The notes beneath the pieces were generated by a model. The model was not told where the DNA came from, searched no databases, and was given only the letters and a program-made list of their open reading frames with translations. 64,000 nt of DNA, from the NCBI RefSeq assembly GCF_026151205.1, contig NC_087081.1, forward strand, positions 4,583,246 to 4,647,245, read 5' to 3'. The DNA comes from Bolinopsis microptera. Lineage: Eukaryota > Ctenophora > Tentaculata > Lobata > Bolinopsidae. Positions 1 to 12,142 of the stretch are shown in pieces (position 1 is the stretch's first letter; each line of letters starts with the position of its first letter). Made by a program: the position numbers and the translations under genes.

Positions 1-80
1 GGAGGCCCTAGCGTTCAAGTTAATGTCCGTTCAAATTAAGTCCGTTCAATTAATGTCCGTCCAAGTTAAAGTCCGTTGAA
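1..80. repeat. Short tandem motif GTCCGTTCAA, left flank of LINE
   Basis: About four degenerate copies of a 15-17 bp motif containing GTCCGTTCAA or GTCCGTCCAA lie at the very start of the window. The same cluster, in the same orientation and beginning with the same CTAGCGTTCA, recurs at about 2653-2725 and again at 5635-5707. The first two clusters bracket the LINE fragment, so this may be the edge of a larger repeat. Confidence 0.6.
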
Positions 81-350
81 TTTTTTTTCAAAAATTTTTC
101 CATTTCGAACTTTTTGTCCAGAATATGACAACTTTTTAATTTCAGTCAATTTCAATTGCTATCATTAGACTAAAAGTAAACTATATCGTTGAATCAATAA
201 AAACAAGGTATCATAAAATTTAACAATCTGAATTGTAAATATCACATTATTGCATGATCACTATCTTGAAGTTGATCTTCGGCTTCTTCTACCTCATTTT
301 ACTTACTTTGGTTACTTTGGTTGTGTTTATCCTCGTAGCAGGAAAGGTCA

Positions 351-640
351 TCAGATTTCTGACCACCTCGATGGCGAGTTGTCTACCAGGGAATTAGACC
401 AGCTGCAGCTATAACCGGAAGTCGGAGGGTTGTCCGGTATCAAAGCAGTAAACTTGGACAAACTAACTTTAAACGACTCAAACGTAGCTTCAGCTTTAAT
501 ATTATCAGGCACTTTGTTCCACAGTTTTGGTCCTCTTACAGCAAATGAGCTGTCATAGAGTGTCTGGTTGCTCGAGGAACTCAACCTAGACAGGGAAGGG
601 ATGATTGCTCAGGTACCATGTCTGGATGTTTTTGTGAACC
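351..640 (-). pseudogene. LINE ORF2 C-terminal tail, out of frame with the main ORF
   Basis: Read on the minus strand, 351-584 encodes a typical extreme C-terminus of a jockey/CR1-type LINE polyprotein, with the motif SFAVRGPKLWN and later a PDNPPTSGY segment. It follows the reverse-transcriptase frame ending at 641 but is separated from it by a TAA and by a further in-frame TGA near 610. The tail is therefore no longer translated with the rest. I infer an old, inactive copy. Confidence 0.7.
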
Positions 641-2278
641 TTATATATTGCTGCAATTGGGGACAAAATTGTGAAGGATCTTCCACATCATCAGAATAGT
701 GTACCGTTCCCTTCTGCGCTGCAGTGACATTAGCTTTAGATGTGAAAGCCTCTCCCAGTAGTTCATATTTTCCAGACCGCATATACGATCGGTGAATGTT
801 CGCTGGACCCCCTCCAAAAGCTGGATCTCAGCCACCTTAACAGGGTCCCACAGCAGACAACAGTACTCTACTAGGCTTCTGACCAAAGACTTATATAGGG
901 TAGTCATTACGGTCCTATCACGAGTTTTGAAGACACTAAACACCCATGACAGTGTGCTTCTAGCTTTCTTGACCATATTACCGATCTGTTTGGACCAGTT
1001 CAGATCGCTTGATACCATAACTCCGAGGTCTCTAACGTTCTCAACGGGATGTAGTATTTCCTCGCTGGAGACCTTGTAAAGTAGAGTTTCCACGTAAAAA
1101 GGGAGTTCGGAAAAGTTACTCTTTCTGTTGTGGAGATGATTCAGGAGCTCAAACTTCTGTTCGTGGAGCTTCATGATGTTGCAGCGGGACCAGTCGAAAA
1201 TACCGTACAGATCAGCCTGAAGCAGCAGACAGTCCTCAAAGCAATCGATACGTTTGGAGACCCTAATATCGTCAGCAAAGAAGCTTACCTTAGAAGAGGT
1301 AACAGCTAGCTCTAGATCGTTAATAAACAAAATGAACAATAGTGGTCCTAACACACTTCCCTGAGGGACACCACTTAGAACCCTGGCACTGTCCGAATGA
1401 ACACCGTTTAGGACTACAAACTGTTCACGGTCAGAGAGAAATGACTGGATCCGGCTTAGAAGTTTGCCATGAAATCCGTATCTCTTTAACTTTAACAAGA
1501 GAAGGTCCAAGTCAACTTTGTCAAAAGCATTGGCGAAGTCGAGGTATATGGAGTCTGTGTCTTTCCCCTGAGTAAACCCTTCATAGATGTCATCAAAGTA
1601 ATCGAGCATTTGGGTCAAGCAGCTTCTGTTCGATCTGAAACCATGTTGTTTGTCAGATAACAAATTGTTGGCTTCGAGATGCTGAACCATGTGTTTCCTA
1701 AACACTCTTTCATAGACTTTGACTACATGTGAGGTCAGAGTAACCGGTCTGTAGTTAGCAGCATCACACCTGCTACCTTTCTTGAAAAGTGGTGTGACAT
1801 ATCCAGTCTTGTAGAAACTTGGGACTATGCCTGTATAAATGGACTCAGACCAGAGGAGATGAATCGGAACACTCAAGCTTGAAGCACATCTTTTGAGGAG
1901 AGTAGCAGGAATACCATCGGGTCTGGGTGCAGAGTCCAGCTTAATCTCAGATATAGCTTCCACGATGTGGTTAGGTGTGAGTAACAGTTCTGTATCCCTG
2001 CTAGTGAGAGGTGGTACTGTAAATGTAGGTAGTGACTTATCAGGGCAGTTGGGGTCACTAAAGACAGAACAGAACTGTTGCTGCAGTATATTAGCTAACT
2101 CTTTCCGTTCAGTTACCAGTTTCTTATCACGGTTTAGAAGAGTTGAAATATTGTGCTTAACTCTAGAAAAGGATTTAGCGTATGAGCAAAAGTATTTAGG
2201 ATTGACTTTTATTTTATTTTGTCTTACAACTGGTTGTCTGTCCAACTCGTAGTCGTACCGGGCAATGAACGATCCCAA
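641..2278 (-). CDS. Non-LTR retrotransposon reverse transcriptase (LINE, jockey/CR1-like), 5'-truncated
   Basis: The 545-codon frame encodes the linker and reverse-transcriptase part of a LINE ORF2. In order it shows fingers motifs (NYRPVTLTS), QHGFR, the palm motif A with its first aspartate (YLDFANAFDKVD), motif B (SGVPQGSVLGPLL), the FADD catalytic box, and thumb and C-terminal segments ending near MMWKILHN. The catalytic aspartates are present. No apurinic endonuclease domain is found upstream (higher coordinates), so the copy is 5'-truncated, as LINEs usually are. The C-terminal tail is displaced by frame breaks. The protein would copy its RNA at a nicked target if complete. It belongs to the jockey/CR1/L2 side of the LINE tree by motif style, but I cannot assign the clade firmly. 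Confidence 0.9.
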   Translation of the reverse strand: MGSFIARYDYELDRQPVVRQNKIKVNPKYFCSYAKSFSRVKHNISTLLNRDKKLVTERKELANILQQQFCSVFSDPNCPDKSLPTFTVPPLTSRDTELLLTPNHIVEAISEIKLDSAPRPDGIPATLLKRCASSLSVPIHLLWSESIYTGIVPSFYKTGYVTPLFKKGSRCDAANYRPVTLTSHVVKVYERVFRKHMVQHLEANNLLSDKQHGFRSNRSCLTQMLDYFDDIYEGFTQGKDTDSIYLDFANAFDKVDLDLLLLKLKRYGFHGKLLSRIQSFLSDREQFVVLNGVHSDSARVLSGVPQGSVLGPLLFILFINDLELAVTSSKVSFFADDIRVSKRIDCFEDCLLLQADLYGIFDWSRCNIMKLHEQKFELLNHLHNRKSNFSELPFYVETLLYKVSSEEILHPVENVRDLGVMVSSDLNWSKQIGNMVKKARSTLSWVFSVFKTRDRTVMTTLYKSLVRSLVEYCCLLWDPVKVAEIQLLEGVQRTFTDRICGLENMNYWERLSHLKLMSLQRRRERYTILMMWKILHNFVPNCSNI

Positions 2279-3594
2279 CTGCTCTACTAGAGAGATACTT
2301 GAATGCCTAAAGTAAAGTACAGCTTAAGCTTTATTTCTAGCTCCCCACTTGGTATAGGCGACCTTCGGTGGCTTATGTCAGCTATGAGCTACCATACCTT
2401 CTACCATACCACCCATCTCGATAAAGTAGAAGACAAACCGGGATATCTCCCTGCACGAAAACCCATTTGATGAAGATGATGTGTGATATTAGATAATGAT
2501 CATGTACACATATTTTAACATTTTTACTTATTATAGACTGCTTTTCTTGCTTAGTGTATGAAAAATGGATTTAAAAATCATTTGCTAAAATTTAAAAAAC
2601 GTCAAAAAAAGTTGAAAAAAATTCGGATTTTTGATGGTTTTGATTGCCTTAATCTAGCGTTCATATTAATGTCCGTTCAAAATTCTGTCCGTTCAAGTAA
2701 TGTCCGTCCAAATAAGGTCCGATAAGGTATATATATTTATCCATCTTTGTTAATATTGTGATAGAACGTGCGTCATATCTCCTAATAAGTGCAAATATTT
2801 TTACCAGTTTTCGAAATAAATATTTATGATTTATTATAAAAATATTAAAGCGAAATGCAAATAATTTAACGAAAGTAAATTTAGAAAAAGCCCATTTCTC
2901 TTAAAGTGAAGTTGATGAAATCATTGAAATAAAAAGTTGCTATAGCTTTAAGTATAATTATACAATGAATCGAAAAGTCGTTCTACATTTTACTGTTTTA
3001 GCTCAAGAATCTGCTTTTTCCTCGTTTCCGACAGCATTTGACCGCCTAGTCATTTCTATAATAAGATATATTGTACCTATCTCTATAGCAAACAATTTCA
3101 TCCTGTGATTAAAACTGATCATCGCAATCACACAGCATACTGTAAAATGGGGAGCAACAGAATTAAGTTATGTCAACAAATAAAGATATAATTGTGTATT
3201 TCCTGCTGTTTGACACAGTGTGAACTGGGTATAATATGTCATACAGTTATTAACCACTGGTCTCATCCGCTGTTCCGTTTTGAGATTTTGTCATGGTTTA
3301 TTTTGTCATGGTTTATTTTGTCATGGTTTATCACTGTCATGCTTGACTCTCGATATCAGTCTCCGTTATTTACATGTTACATTTTATTTATTGATATGCT
3401 CGGTTTGGATTGCTTAAGTCGTTTTTAAGTCAATATTGCTTGTTGTTACATGCATCTGCCATTTTTTATTTAACAACACCATGCTCTGTGCTACTTTTGC
3501 TTCTTTTTATTTTTGTATGTTTTTGTAGGAGAGGAACCTCACTGGTAAGATGAGGGAAATAAATTATTACTTTTGCTATTATCTTGCTATTATT

Positions 3595-3638
3595 ATTTTC
3601 TTATCCAAGGACAAGATCTTGTCCTTGGATAAGAAAAT
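3595..3638. repeat. Perfect 44-bp palindrome
   Basis: A perfect inverted repeat without spacer, centred on AAGATCTT between 3616 and 3617, with 22-bp arms reading out to ATTTTCTTATCC. It is duplicated at 6577-6620 in the second segmental copy. It could extrude as a cruciform or give a hairpin transcript; no function can be assigned. Confidence 0.9.
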
Positions 3639-3937
3639 TTAACACACAATTTGATTAGTTGATGCCTTAGCGGGAATAGCTTGTAGAAGCTCAGTTGGAA
3701 AGGTTGCACTTTTAACCTTTTAAGGTGCTAAGATGGCGATCAATTCATAGTGAGATTGCTGTATAAACAATTTAAGTGATTAAGATCGCTTGGAAAACCA
3801 GCTAAATTCCTCGGGACCTTTTATTTGTAAACTATTTGAATGTCAAACTGACGTTGGTAAAACGGTCGTTTGCAAAGTTTGGCTGTGTAAGGTAAAGTGA
3901 CACAACTTCACAACTAAAGTCGACAGTAGTTAGTATC

Positions 3938-4500
3938 CGCACAGTAGAAGCTGTACTGTAGACAGTAGACGCTGCACTGTAGACGCTGCACTGTAGACGC
4001 TGCACTGTAGACGCTGCACTGTAGACGCTGCACTGTAGACGCTGCACTGTAGACGCTGCACTGTATATGCTGCACTGTAGACGCTGCACTGTAGACGCTA
4101 CACTGTAGACGCTGCACTATAAGTATATACGATGCACTGTATACGATGAACTGTAGACGCTACACTGTAGACGCTATACTGTAGACGCTGTACTGTAGAC
4201 GCTTCACTGTAGACGCTGCACGGTAGACGCTGCACTGTAGACGCTGCACTGTATACGCTGCACTGTAGACGCTGCACTGTAGACGCTGCATTGTAGACGC
4301 TGCACTGTAACTCTGGTAGTGTAACGTAAAAGTAGAAGATGTACTGTAGACAGTAGGCGCTGCACTGTAGACGCTCCACTGTAGACGCTGCACTGTATAC
4401 GCTGCACTGTTAGTATATACGATGCACTGTATACGATGCACTGTAGACGCGGCACTGTAGACGCTACACTGTAGACGCTGTACTGTAGACGCTGTAGTCG
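3938..4500. repeat. 15-bp minisatellite, unit CTGTAGACGCTGCAC
   Basis: About 35 imperfect copies of a 15-bp unit. Since 15 is divisible by 3, all frames stay open and give spurious repetitive peptides. Variant units (TATACGATG, GACAGTAG) are interspersed. No coding role is inferred. Confidence 0.9.
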
Positions 4501-5211
4501 ACAGTAGTTAGTATATCCGCACAATATAAGAGTAAGTTTGAACGGTATTTCTCAAGATAGTGAAGTTTGGCAGTTGGCCATGGGGTATAAGACACAGTAC
4601 ACACGTCTCGTTTCTCTCCATACTCCTATGAAAATGCCTTTGGACTGTCTTTTCGCTTCTACCTTGTATTAATGTTATAAATATCTTGTTTGTAAATTTG
4701 TAGATTGGTTCTAAGGTTAAACTCCCTTACTTGAAGCATTACGTCTGACCGTGTAGTGAATAACGATTATAAGGGGCTGTGCTCTGAATTGTTGATCGCT
4801 GTAGATAGGTTAACTATCTTCATTATCTATTTTAAAATGCCTCTATCACATGACTAATTCTATAATTATTTAGTACATGATGCTTCGTGCTACCCAGCTG
4901 GTGCAGTAGTATTCTTCTGTAGAAAGTATAGTAATTACACCTGAACCAATATCAAGACAGGTTAACGTAATATTGTAACTTTATAACGGAGTATGGAGGG
5001 TATAAACTAGCTAGTATCATTTAAACAATCACAATCGTTACTGATGAATAAACCTAGTTATATCACTCTCATAAAAGTCATTACTGATGAATACAGATGT
5101 CCATGTTATATATAACTGCTCATTCATGTTAAGGTGTTATGATGGCAAATTTTCCATGTTTAACTCAATATTGTGATGGCATCAAGGCGCGACTGCGTTT
5201 TTGCAGCCACC

Positions 5212-5392
5212 CACTGCAGCATTGTAGAAACTGCTCTGTAGAAGCTGCACTGTAGAAGCTGCACTGTAGACGCTGCTCTGTTATAGACGATGCACTGTAT
5301 ATGCTGTACTGTAAAAGCTGTACTGTAAAAGCTGTACTGTAGAAGCTGCATTGTATAAGCTGTACTGCATAAGTTGCACTGTATAAGTTACC
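5212..5392. repeat. 15-bp minisatellite, unit CTGTAGAAGCTGCAC
   Basis: A second block of related 15-bp units. In this first copy it stops abruptly at 5392, where the second segmental copy begins. Confidence 0.85.
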
Positions 5393-8378
5393 ACCCATCT
5401 CGATAAAGTAGAAGACAAACCGGGATATCTCCCTGCACGAAAACCCATTTGATGAAGATGATGTGTGATATTAGATAATGATCATGTACACATATTTTAA
5501 CATTTTTACTTATTATAGACTGCTTTTCTTGCTTAGTGTATGAAAAATGGATTTAAAAATCATTTGCTAAAATTTAAAAAACGTCAAAAAAAGTTGAAAA
5601 AAATTCGGATTTTTGATGGTTTTGATTGCCTTAATCTAGCGTTCATATTAATGTCCGTTCAAAATTCTGTCCGTTCAAGTAATGTCCGTCCAAATAAGGT
5701 CCGATAAGGTATATATATTTATCCATCTTTGTTAATATTGTGATAGAACGTGCGTCATATCTCCTAATAAGTGCAAATATTTTTACCAGTTTTCGAAATA
5801 AATATTTATGATTTATTATAAAAATATTAAAGCGAAATGCAAATAATTTAACGAAAGTAAATTTAGAAAAAGCCCATTTCTCTTAAAGTGAAGTTGATGA
5901 AATCATTGAAATAAAAAGTTGCTATAGCTTTAAGTATAATTATACAATGAATCGAAAAGTCGTTCTACATTTTACTGTTTTAGCTCAAGAATCTGCTTTT
6001 TCCTCGTTTCCGACAGCATTTGACCGCCTAGTCATTTCTATAATAAGATATATTGTACCTATCTCTATAGCAAACAATTTCATCCTGTGATTAAAACTGA
6101 TCATCGCAATCACACAGCATACTGTAAAATGGGGAGCAACAGAATTAAGTTATGTCAACAAATAAAGATATAATTGTGTATTTCCTGCTGTTTGACACAG
6201 TGTGAACTGGGTATAATATGTCATACAGTTATTAACCACTGGTCTCATCCGCTGTTCCGTTTTGAGATTTTGTCATGGTTTATTTTGTCATGGTTTATTT
6301 TGTCATGGTTTATCACTGTCATGCTTGACTCTCGATATCAGTCTCCGTTATTTACATGTTACATTTTATTTATTGATATGCTCGGTTTGGATTGCTTAAG
6401 TCGTTTTTAAGTCAATATTGCTTGTTGTTACATGCATCTGCCATTTTTTATTTAACAACACCATGCTCTGTGCTACTTTTGCTTCTTTTTATTTTTGTAT
6501 GTTTTTGTAGGAGAGGAACCTCACTGGTAAGATGAGGGAAATAAATTATTACTTTTGCTATTATCTTGCTATTATTATTTTCTTATCCAAGGACAAGATC
6601 TTGTCCTTGGATAAGAAAATTTAACACACAATTTGATTAGTTGATGCCTTAGCGGGAATAGCTTGTAGAAGCTCAGTTGGAAAGGTTGCACTTTTAACCT
6701 TTTAAGGTGCTAAGATGGCGATCAATTCATAGTGAGATTGCTGTATAAACAATTTAAGTGATTAAGATCGCTTGGAAAACCAGCTAAATTCCTCGGGACC
6801 TTTTATTTGTAAACTATTTGAATGTCAAACTGACGTTGGTAAAACGGTCGTTTGCAAAGTTTGGCTGTGTAAGGTAAAGTGACACAACTTCACAACTAAA
6901 GTCGACAGTAGTTAGTATCCGCACAGTAGAAGCTGTACTGTAGACAGTAGACGCTGCACTGTAGACGCTGCACTGTAGACGCTGCACTGTAGACGCTGCA
7001 CTGTAGACGCTGCACTGTAGACGCTGCACTGTAGACGCTGCACTGTATATGCTGCACTGTAGACGCTGCACTGTAGACGCTACACTGTAGACGCTGCACT
7101 ATAAGTATATACGATGCACTGTATACGATGAACTGTAGACGCTACACTGTAGACGCTATACTGTAGACGCTGTACTGTAGACGCTTCACTGTAGACGCTG
7201 CACGGTAGACGCTGCACTGTAGACGCTGCACTGTATACGCTGCACTGTAGACGCTGCACTGTAGACGCTGCATTGTAGACGCTGCACTGTAACTCTGGTA
7301 GTGTAACGTAAAAGTAGAAGATGTACTGTAGACAGTAGGCGCTGCACTGTAGACGCTCCACTGTAGACGCTGCACTGTATACGCTGCACTGTTAGTATAT
7401 ACGATGCACTGTATACGATGCACTGTAGACGCGGCACTGTAGACGCTACACTGTAGACGCTGTACTGTAGACGCTGTAGTCGACAGTAGTTAGTATATCC
7501 GCACAATATAAGAGTAAGTTTGAACGGTATTTCTCAAGATAGTGAAGTTTGGCAGTTGGCCATGGGGTATAAGACACAGTACACACGTCTCGTTTCTCTC
7601 CATACTCCTATGAAAATGCCTTTGGACTGTCTTTTCGCTTCTACCTTGTATTAATGTTATAAATATCTTGTTTGTAAATTTGTAGATTGGTTCTATATAC
7701 TAAGGTTAAACTCCCTTACTTGAAGCATTACGTCTGACCGTGTAGTGAATAACGATTATAAGGGGCTGTGCTCTGAATTGTTGATCGCTGTAGATAGGTT
7801 AACTATCTTCATTATCTATTTTAAAATGCCTCTATCACATGACTAATTCTATAATTATTTAGTACATGATGCTTCGTGCTACCCAGCTGGTGCAGTAGTA
7901 TTCTTCTGTAGAAAGTATAGTAATTACACCTGAACCAATATCAAGACAGGTTAACGTAATATTGTAACTTTATAACGGAGTATGGAGGGTATAAACTAGC
8001 TAGTATCATTTAAACAATCACAATCGTTACTGATGAATAAACCTAGTTATATCACTCTCATAAAAGTCATTACTGATGAATACAGATGTCCATGTTATAT
8101 ATAACTGCTCATTCATGTTAAGGTGTTATGATGGCAAATTTTCCATGTTTAACTCAATATTGTGATGGCATCAAGGCGCGACTGCGTTTTTGCAGCCACC
8201 CACTGCAGCATTGTAGAAACTGCTCTGTAGAAGCTGCACTGTAGAAGCTGCACTGTAGACGCTGCTCTGTTATAGACGATGCACTGTATATGCTGTACTG
8301 TAAAAGCTGTACTGTAAAAGCTGTACTGTAGAAGCTGCATTGTATAAGCTGTACTGCATAAGTTGCACTGTATAAGTT
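5393..8378. repeat. Tandem segmental duplication, copy 2
   Basis: Nearly identical to 2411-5392. The clear difference is a 7-bp insertion near 7694. The palindrome is at 6577-6620, the 15-bp arrays at 6920-7482 and from 8201. The last array continues beyond the duplicated part to about 8452, so this copy carries the longer, probably original, array end. Confidence 0.9.
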
Positions 8379-8452
8379 GCATTGTAGAAGCTGCATTGTA
8401 GAAGCTGCACTGTAGAAGCTGCACTGTAGAAGCTGCACTGTAGAAGCTGCAC
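8201..8452. repeat. 15-bp minisatellite, longer copy
   Basis: Continuation of CTGTAGAAGCTGCAC-type units at the end of the second segmental copy, with about five extra units compared with copy 1. Confidence 0.85.
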
Positions 8453-9660
8453 TTGTTAAATTACTCGATGTGAAACTTGACGTCACATGAGCGGCCCAAT
8501 TGAAACATTAAAGCACACAATTGTTATACCCAGGCCCAGGTCATGTGAGGGCGCTAAACGTGCACGTGCTGCTTTCTCTTGCCTGCACTATTTCCATGGT
8601 AACACGTGGTTTAACACGTGGTGGTATACAGTACAATACAGTGTGTATAATTGGTCTCTCTCCCGACACCCGACATGCGTGTATTGTACAGTATTGTATT
8701 GTCCGTGCATGCTCTGCGTTTATTACGTCTTCCAGTTCGCTTGTTTTCACTCCACTCTTCTTCAGATTACACTCTGTAGAAACAATGTGTTTATGAACTA
8801 ATTGTTATGTGCGTTACATTATAATATGTTTACTAAATGTTCATCCAGATTAGTGAATACTGCAGGCGGTTGTACTGGCTGCAGCCTTTGTCAATGTGTA
8901 TTTTACCAATTTGCTCAGCTATTGAGAATTTATATGCCTTTTGTAATTTGTTCCACAGGTTCTCTGATTATGAAGTGGCCGTTCAAAGAACCTCCTCTCA
9001 ATAAAATAATGATTTGACGGCCCTCTTGTAAATCGATTTTATTGAAGATTGTTGATGGTACTAAGAGGGGATGCTTTCCTTTCTGCACGTCCAGGCGGAA
9101 AGGGCGAAAAGGTTCTTTTAAGACCAGTGAAAGGGGTCATTAGAGTTAAAATCGTTACCTGAGGTAATACGTTAATCTAAGTGTGATCTGTTTCTTTAAC
9201 AAAATCATCTACTGCTGACCGGTTGAGGAAAGAATGAAAATGGGACTTATCAACATTCAGGTTCATTTCATATGCTTATAAAACATTTAAAGAAACATTT
9301 AAATTCTGATGACAGAACTCAGCGTATAATATAAGGATCTTTTAAAACGGTTTTAAATCCGACAATATATAATATATACGTTAGCGCTGACAATACTTAA
9401 AGTGCACTAGTGAGGAACTCTAGATATTTATCAATCATAATATGTTATCGACCATCTACTGCGTTCGTTCTATAGTAGTTTTTGATCAGAAAATGCACCG
9501 TTGTTTTTGCGATGTTGGTTTTTCTCAAGCAATCAAATTGGAATATGACAAAGGGAAGTTGTAGAGTTCATTTCTGATTTGCTGTACATTAAGAGTTGTA
9601 CTGATCCTTACCATCGTTTATAAAATATCACATCTTTATAGGAGGTATTCTAAGGAAACT
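8453..9660. other. Intergenic, no gene recognised
   Basis: Open frames of up to about 100 codons exist on both strands (for example 8487-8801) but overlap each other and have no recognisable domain. TGACGTCA at 8479 and several CACGTG sites near 8560-8625 are the only motifs seen. Confidence 0.5.
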
Positions 9661-11055
9661 GTCACTACTCACTATAAAGCTATAACACTTCACTACTCAC
9701 TAGAACACTTCACTACTCACTAGAACACTTCACTACTCACTAGAACACATCTCTACTCACTATAACACATCACTACTCACTAGAACACATCACTACTCAC
9801 TAGAACACTTCACTACTCACTAGAACACATCACTACTCACTAGAACACTTCACTACTCACTAGAACACATCACTACTCACTAGAACACGTCACTACTCAC
9901 TAGAACACTTCACTACTCATTAAAACACATCTCTACTCACTAGAACACATCACTACTCATTAAAACACATCACTACTCACTAGAACACTTCACTACTCAT
10001 TAAAACACATCTCTACTCACTATAACACATCACTACTCACTAGAACGCATCACTACTCACTAGAACACTTCACTACTCACTAGAACACATCACTACTCAC
10101 TAGAACACTTCACTACTCACTAGAACACTTCACTACTCACTAGAACACATCACTACTCACTAGAACACGTCACTACTCACTAGAACACTTCACTACTCAT
10201 TAAAACACATCTCTACTCAGTAGAACACATCACTACTCACTAGAACACATCACTACTCACTAGAACACTTCACTACTCACTAGAACACACCACTACTCAC
10301 TAGAACACTTCACTACTCACTAGAACACATCACTACTCACTAGAACACTTCACTACTCACTAGAACACATCACTACTCACTAGAACACATCACTACTCAC
10401 TAGAACACTTCACTACTCATTAAAACACATCTCTACTCAGTAGAACACGTCACTACTCACTAGAACACATCACTACTCACTAGAACACATCACTACTCAA
10501 TAGAACACATCACTACTCACTAGAACACTTCACTACTCACTAGAACACATCACTACTCACTAGAACACTTCACTACTCACTAGAACACATCACTACTCAC
10601 TAGAACACTTCACTACTCACTAGAACACTTCACTACTCACTAGAACACATCACTACTCACTAGAACACTTCACTACTCACTAGAACACATCTCTACTCAC
10701 TAGAACACATCACTACTCACTAGAACACATCACTACTCACTAGAACACTTCACTACTCACTAGAACACATCACTACTCACTAGAACACATTACTACTCAC
10801 TAGAACACTTCACTACTCACTAGAACACATCACTACTCACTAGAACACGTCACTACTCACTAGAACACTTCACTACTCATTAAAACACATCTCTACTCAC
10901 TAGAACACATCACTACTCACTAGAACACATCACTACTCACTAGAACACATCACTACTCACTAGAACACATCACTACTCACTAGAACACGTCACTACTCAC
11001 TAGAACACGTCACTACTCACTAGAACACATCACTACTCACTAAAACACGTCACTA
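9661..11055. repeat. 20-bp satellite array, about 69 copies
   Basis: A continuous array of the 20-bp unit CACTACTCACTAGAACACTT with common variants (ACACAT, ACACGT, CATTAAAACACAT). Variants recur in the same order, for example the pair ending CATTAAAACACATCTCTACTC at roughly 200-300 bp intervals, which suggests that blocks of several units were amplified together. Confidence 0.95.
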
Positions 11056-11320
11056 TTACAGTATCGTTTAAATTGTAAACACCCACAAAGACAATGACTA
11101 CGTTACAGTATCACGTCATAAACACTCACAAAGACAATGACTACGTTACAGTATCACATAAACACCCACAAAGACAATGAATACGTTACAGTATCACGTC
11201 ATAAACACTCACAAAGACAATGACTACGTTACACTATCAAATAAACACCCACAAAGACAATGAATACGTTACAGTATCATGTAAACACTCACAAAGAGAG
11301 TGACTACGTTACACTATCCC
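11056..11320. repeat. 38-45 bp tandem repeat, about six copies
   Basis: Units share ACTCACAAAGACAATGACTA followed by CGTTACAGTATCA. Two alternating unit types (CACTC with GACTACG, CACCC with GAATACG) suggest a dimeric repeat. The array directly follows the 20-bp satellite. Confidence 0.8.
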
Positions 11321-11597
11321 TGACGAAAGAAAATTAACTGCTCAATTAAACAATTAAGCCTTGGTGAGATAGCCGGGATGATTGGATTATGCAAATATTG
11401 CACATATTATATATTGAGATATTTCATTAATAAGATTGTTTTGTGAGCATATTGTACACTACTGCACGTATTACTGTAATACACACCTTGTGTACTGGCA
11501 CAAAGTGAACTGTCATCAGGCCACAGTACAATACATTGTATTGCACATCAACATATGAGGAGGAACAATTGCTCGCCACTGTTTCACCAACCCGGCT

Positions 11598-11705
11598 ATC
11601 ACTCAGTTTATGCTTTATTCCCTCAGTTTATGCTTTATTCCCTCAGTTTATGCTTTACTCCCTCAGTTTTATGCTTTTATTGCTGCTTCAGTTTTATGCT
11701 TTGTC
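11598..11705. repeat. Short 20-bp tandem repeat, about four to five copies
   Basis: Units of CTCAGTTTATGCTTTATTCC with decay toward the right end. No coding evidence. Confidence 0.75.
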
Positions 11706-11888
11706 TCTCCCATGTGTGTGTCGCACATGCACTTTGGTTTTAAATTTTTGCTATATATAATTTTTAAACCTACGTAGCAGTTTTATTACATTACAGTTGA
11801 CAGATGTTTTGCGATTCTGCCTTGCGCTTTGTACACGAACAGGAGTGACGATTTTCTTGATTTGGCCCCGTTGTAAGGTGTATGGTAA

Positions 11889-12142
11889 GGGTTAGAGAGA
11901 AGGTCGGTTGAGGGTAATGAGTTATGAGGGGTAGAGAGGGACAGATTGAGGGTAGTGAGGGGTAGAGAGGGCGGGTTCAGGGTAGATAGAGGGGAGAATT
12001 GAGGGTGGAGAGGGGCGGGTTGAGGGTAGAGAGAGGGGCGGGTTGAGGGTAGTGAGGGTAGAAAGAGGGGCGGGTTGAGGGTAGTGAGGGTAGAAAGAGG
12101 GGCGGGTTGAGGGTAGAGAGGGGCGGGTTGGGTATAGGAGGA
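11889..12142. repeat. G-rich minisatellite (GGGTTGAGGGTAGAGAGGGGC-type)
   Basis: Strand-asymmetric purine-rich repeats with many GGG and GGGG runs on the plus strand. Such runs could form G-quadruplexes; this is inference from composition only. Confidence 0.75.

Larger units (their letters stand above)
2411..5392. repeat. Tandem segmental duplication, copy 1 (2982 bp)
   Basis: Sequence from ACCCATCTCG at 2411 to 5392 is repeated almost perfectly from 5393. The offset is 2982 bp, rising to 2989 after a 7-bp insertion near 7694 in the second copy. No gene is recognisable in the unit; it contains a 44-bp perfect palindrome and two minisatellite blocks. The breakpoint falls inside the second minisatellite, where short repeats could have mediated unequal crossing over. 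Confidence 0.9.

Noticed and set aside
3832-8486. Many 60-110 codon frames on the minus strand
   Set aside because: They are translations of 15-bp minisatellites, duplicated with the 3-kb unit.
9661-11055. Regularly spaced repeats resembling a CRISPR array
   Set aside because: There are no unique spacers; the whole 20-bp period is repeated, and the genome is eukaryotic.
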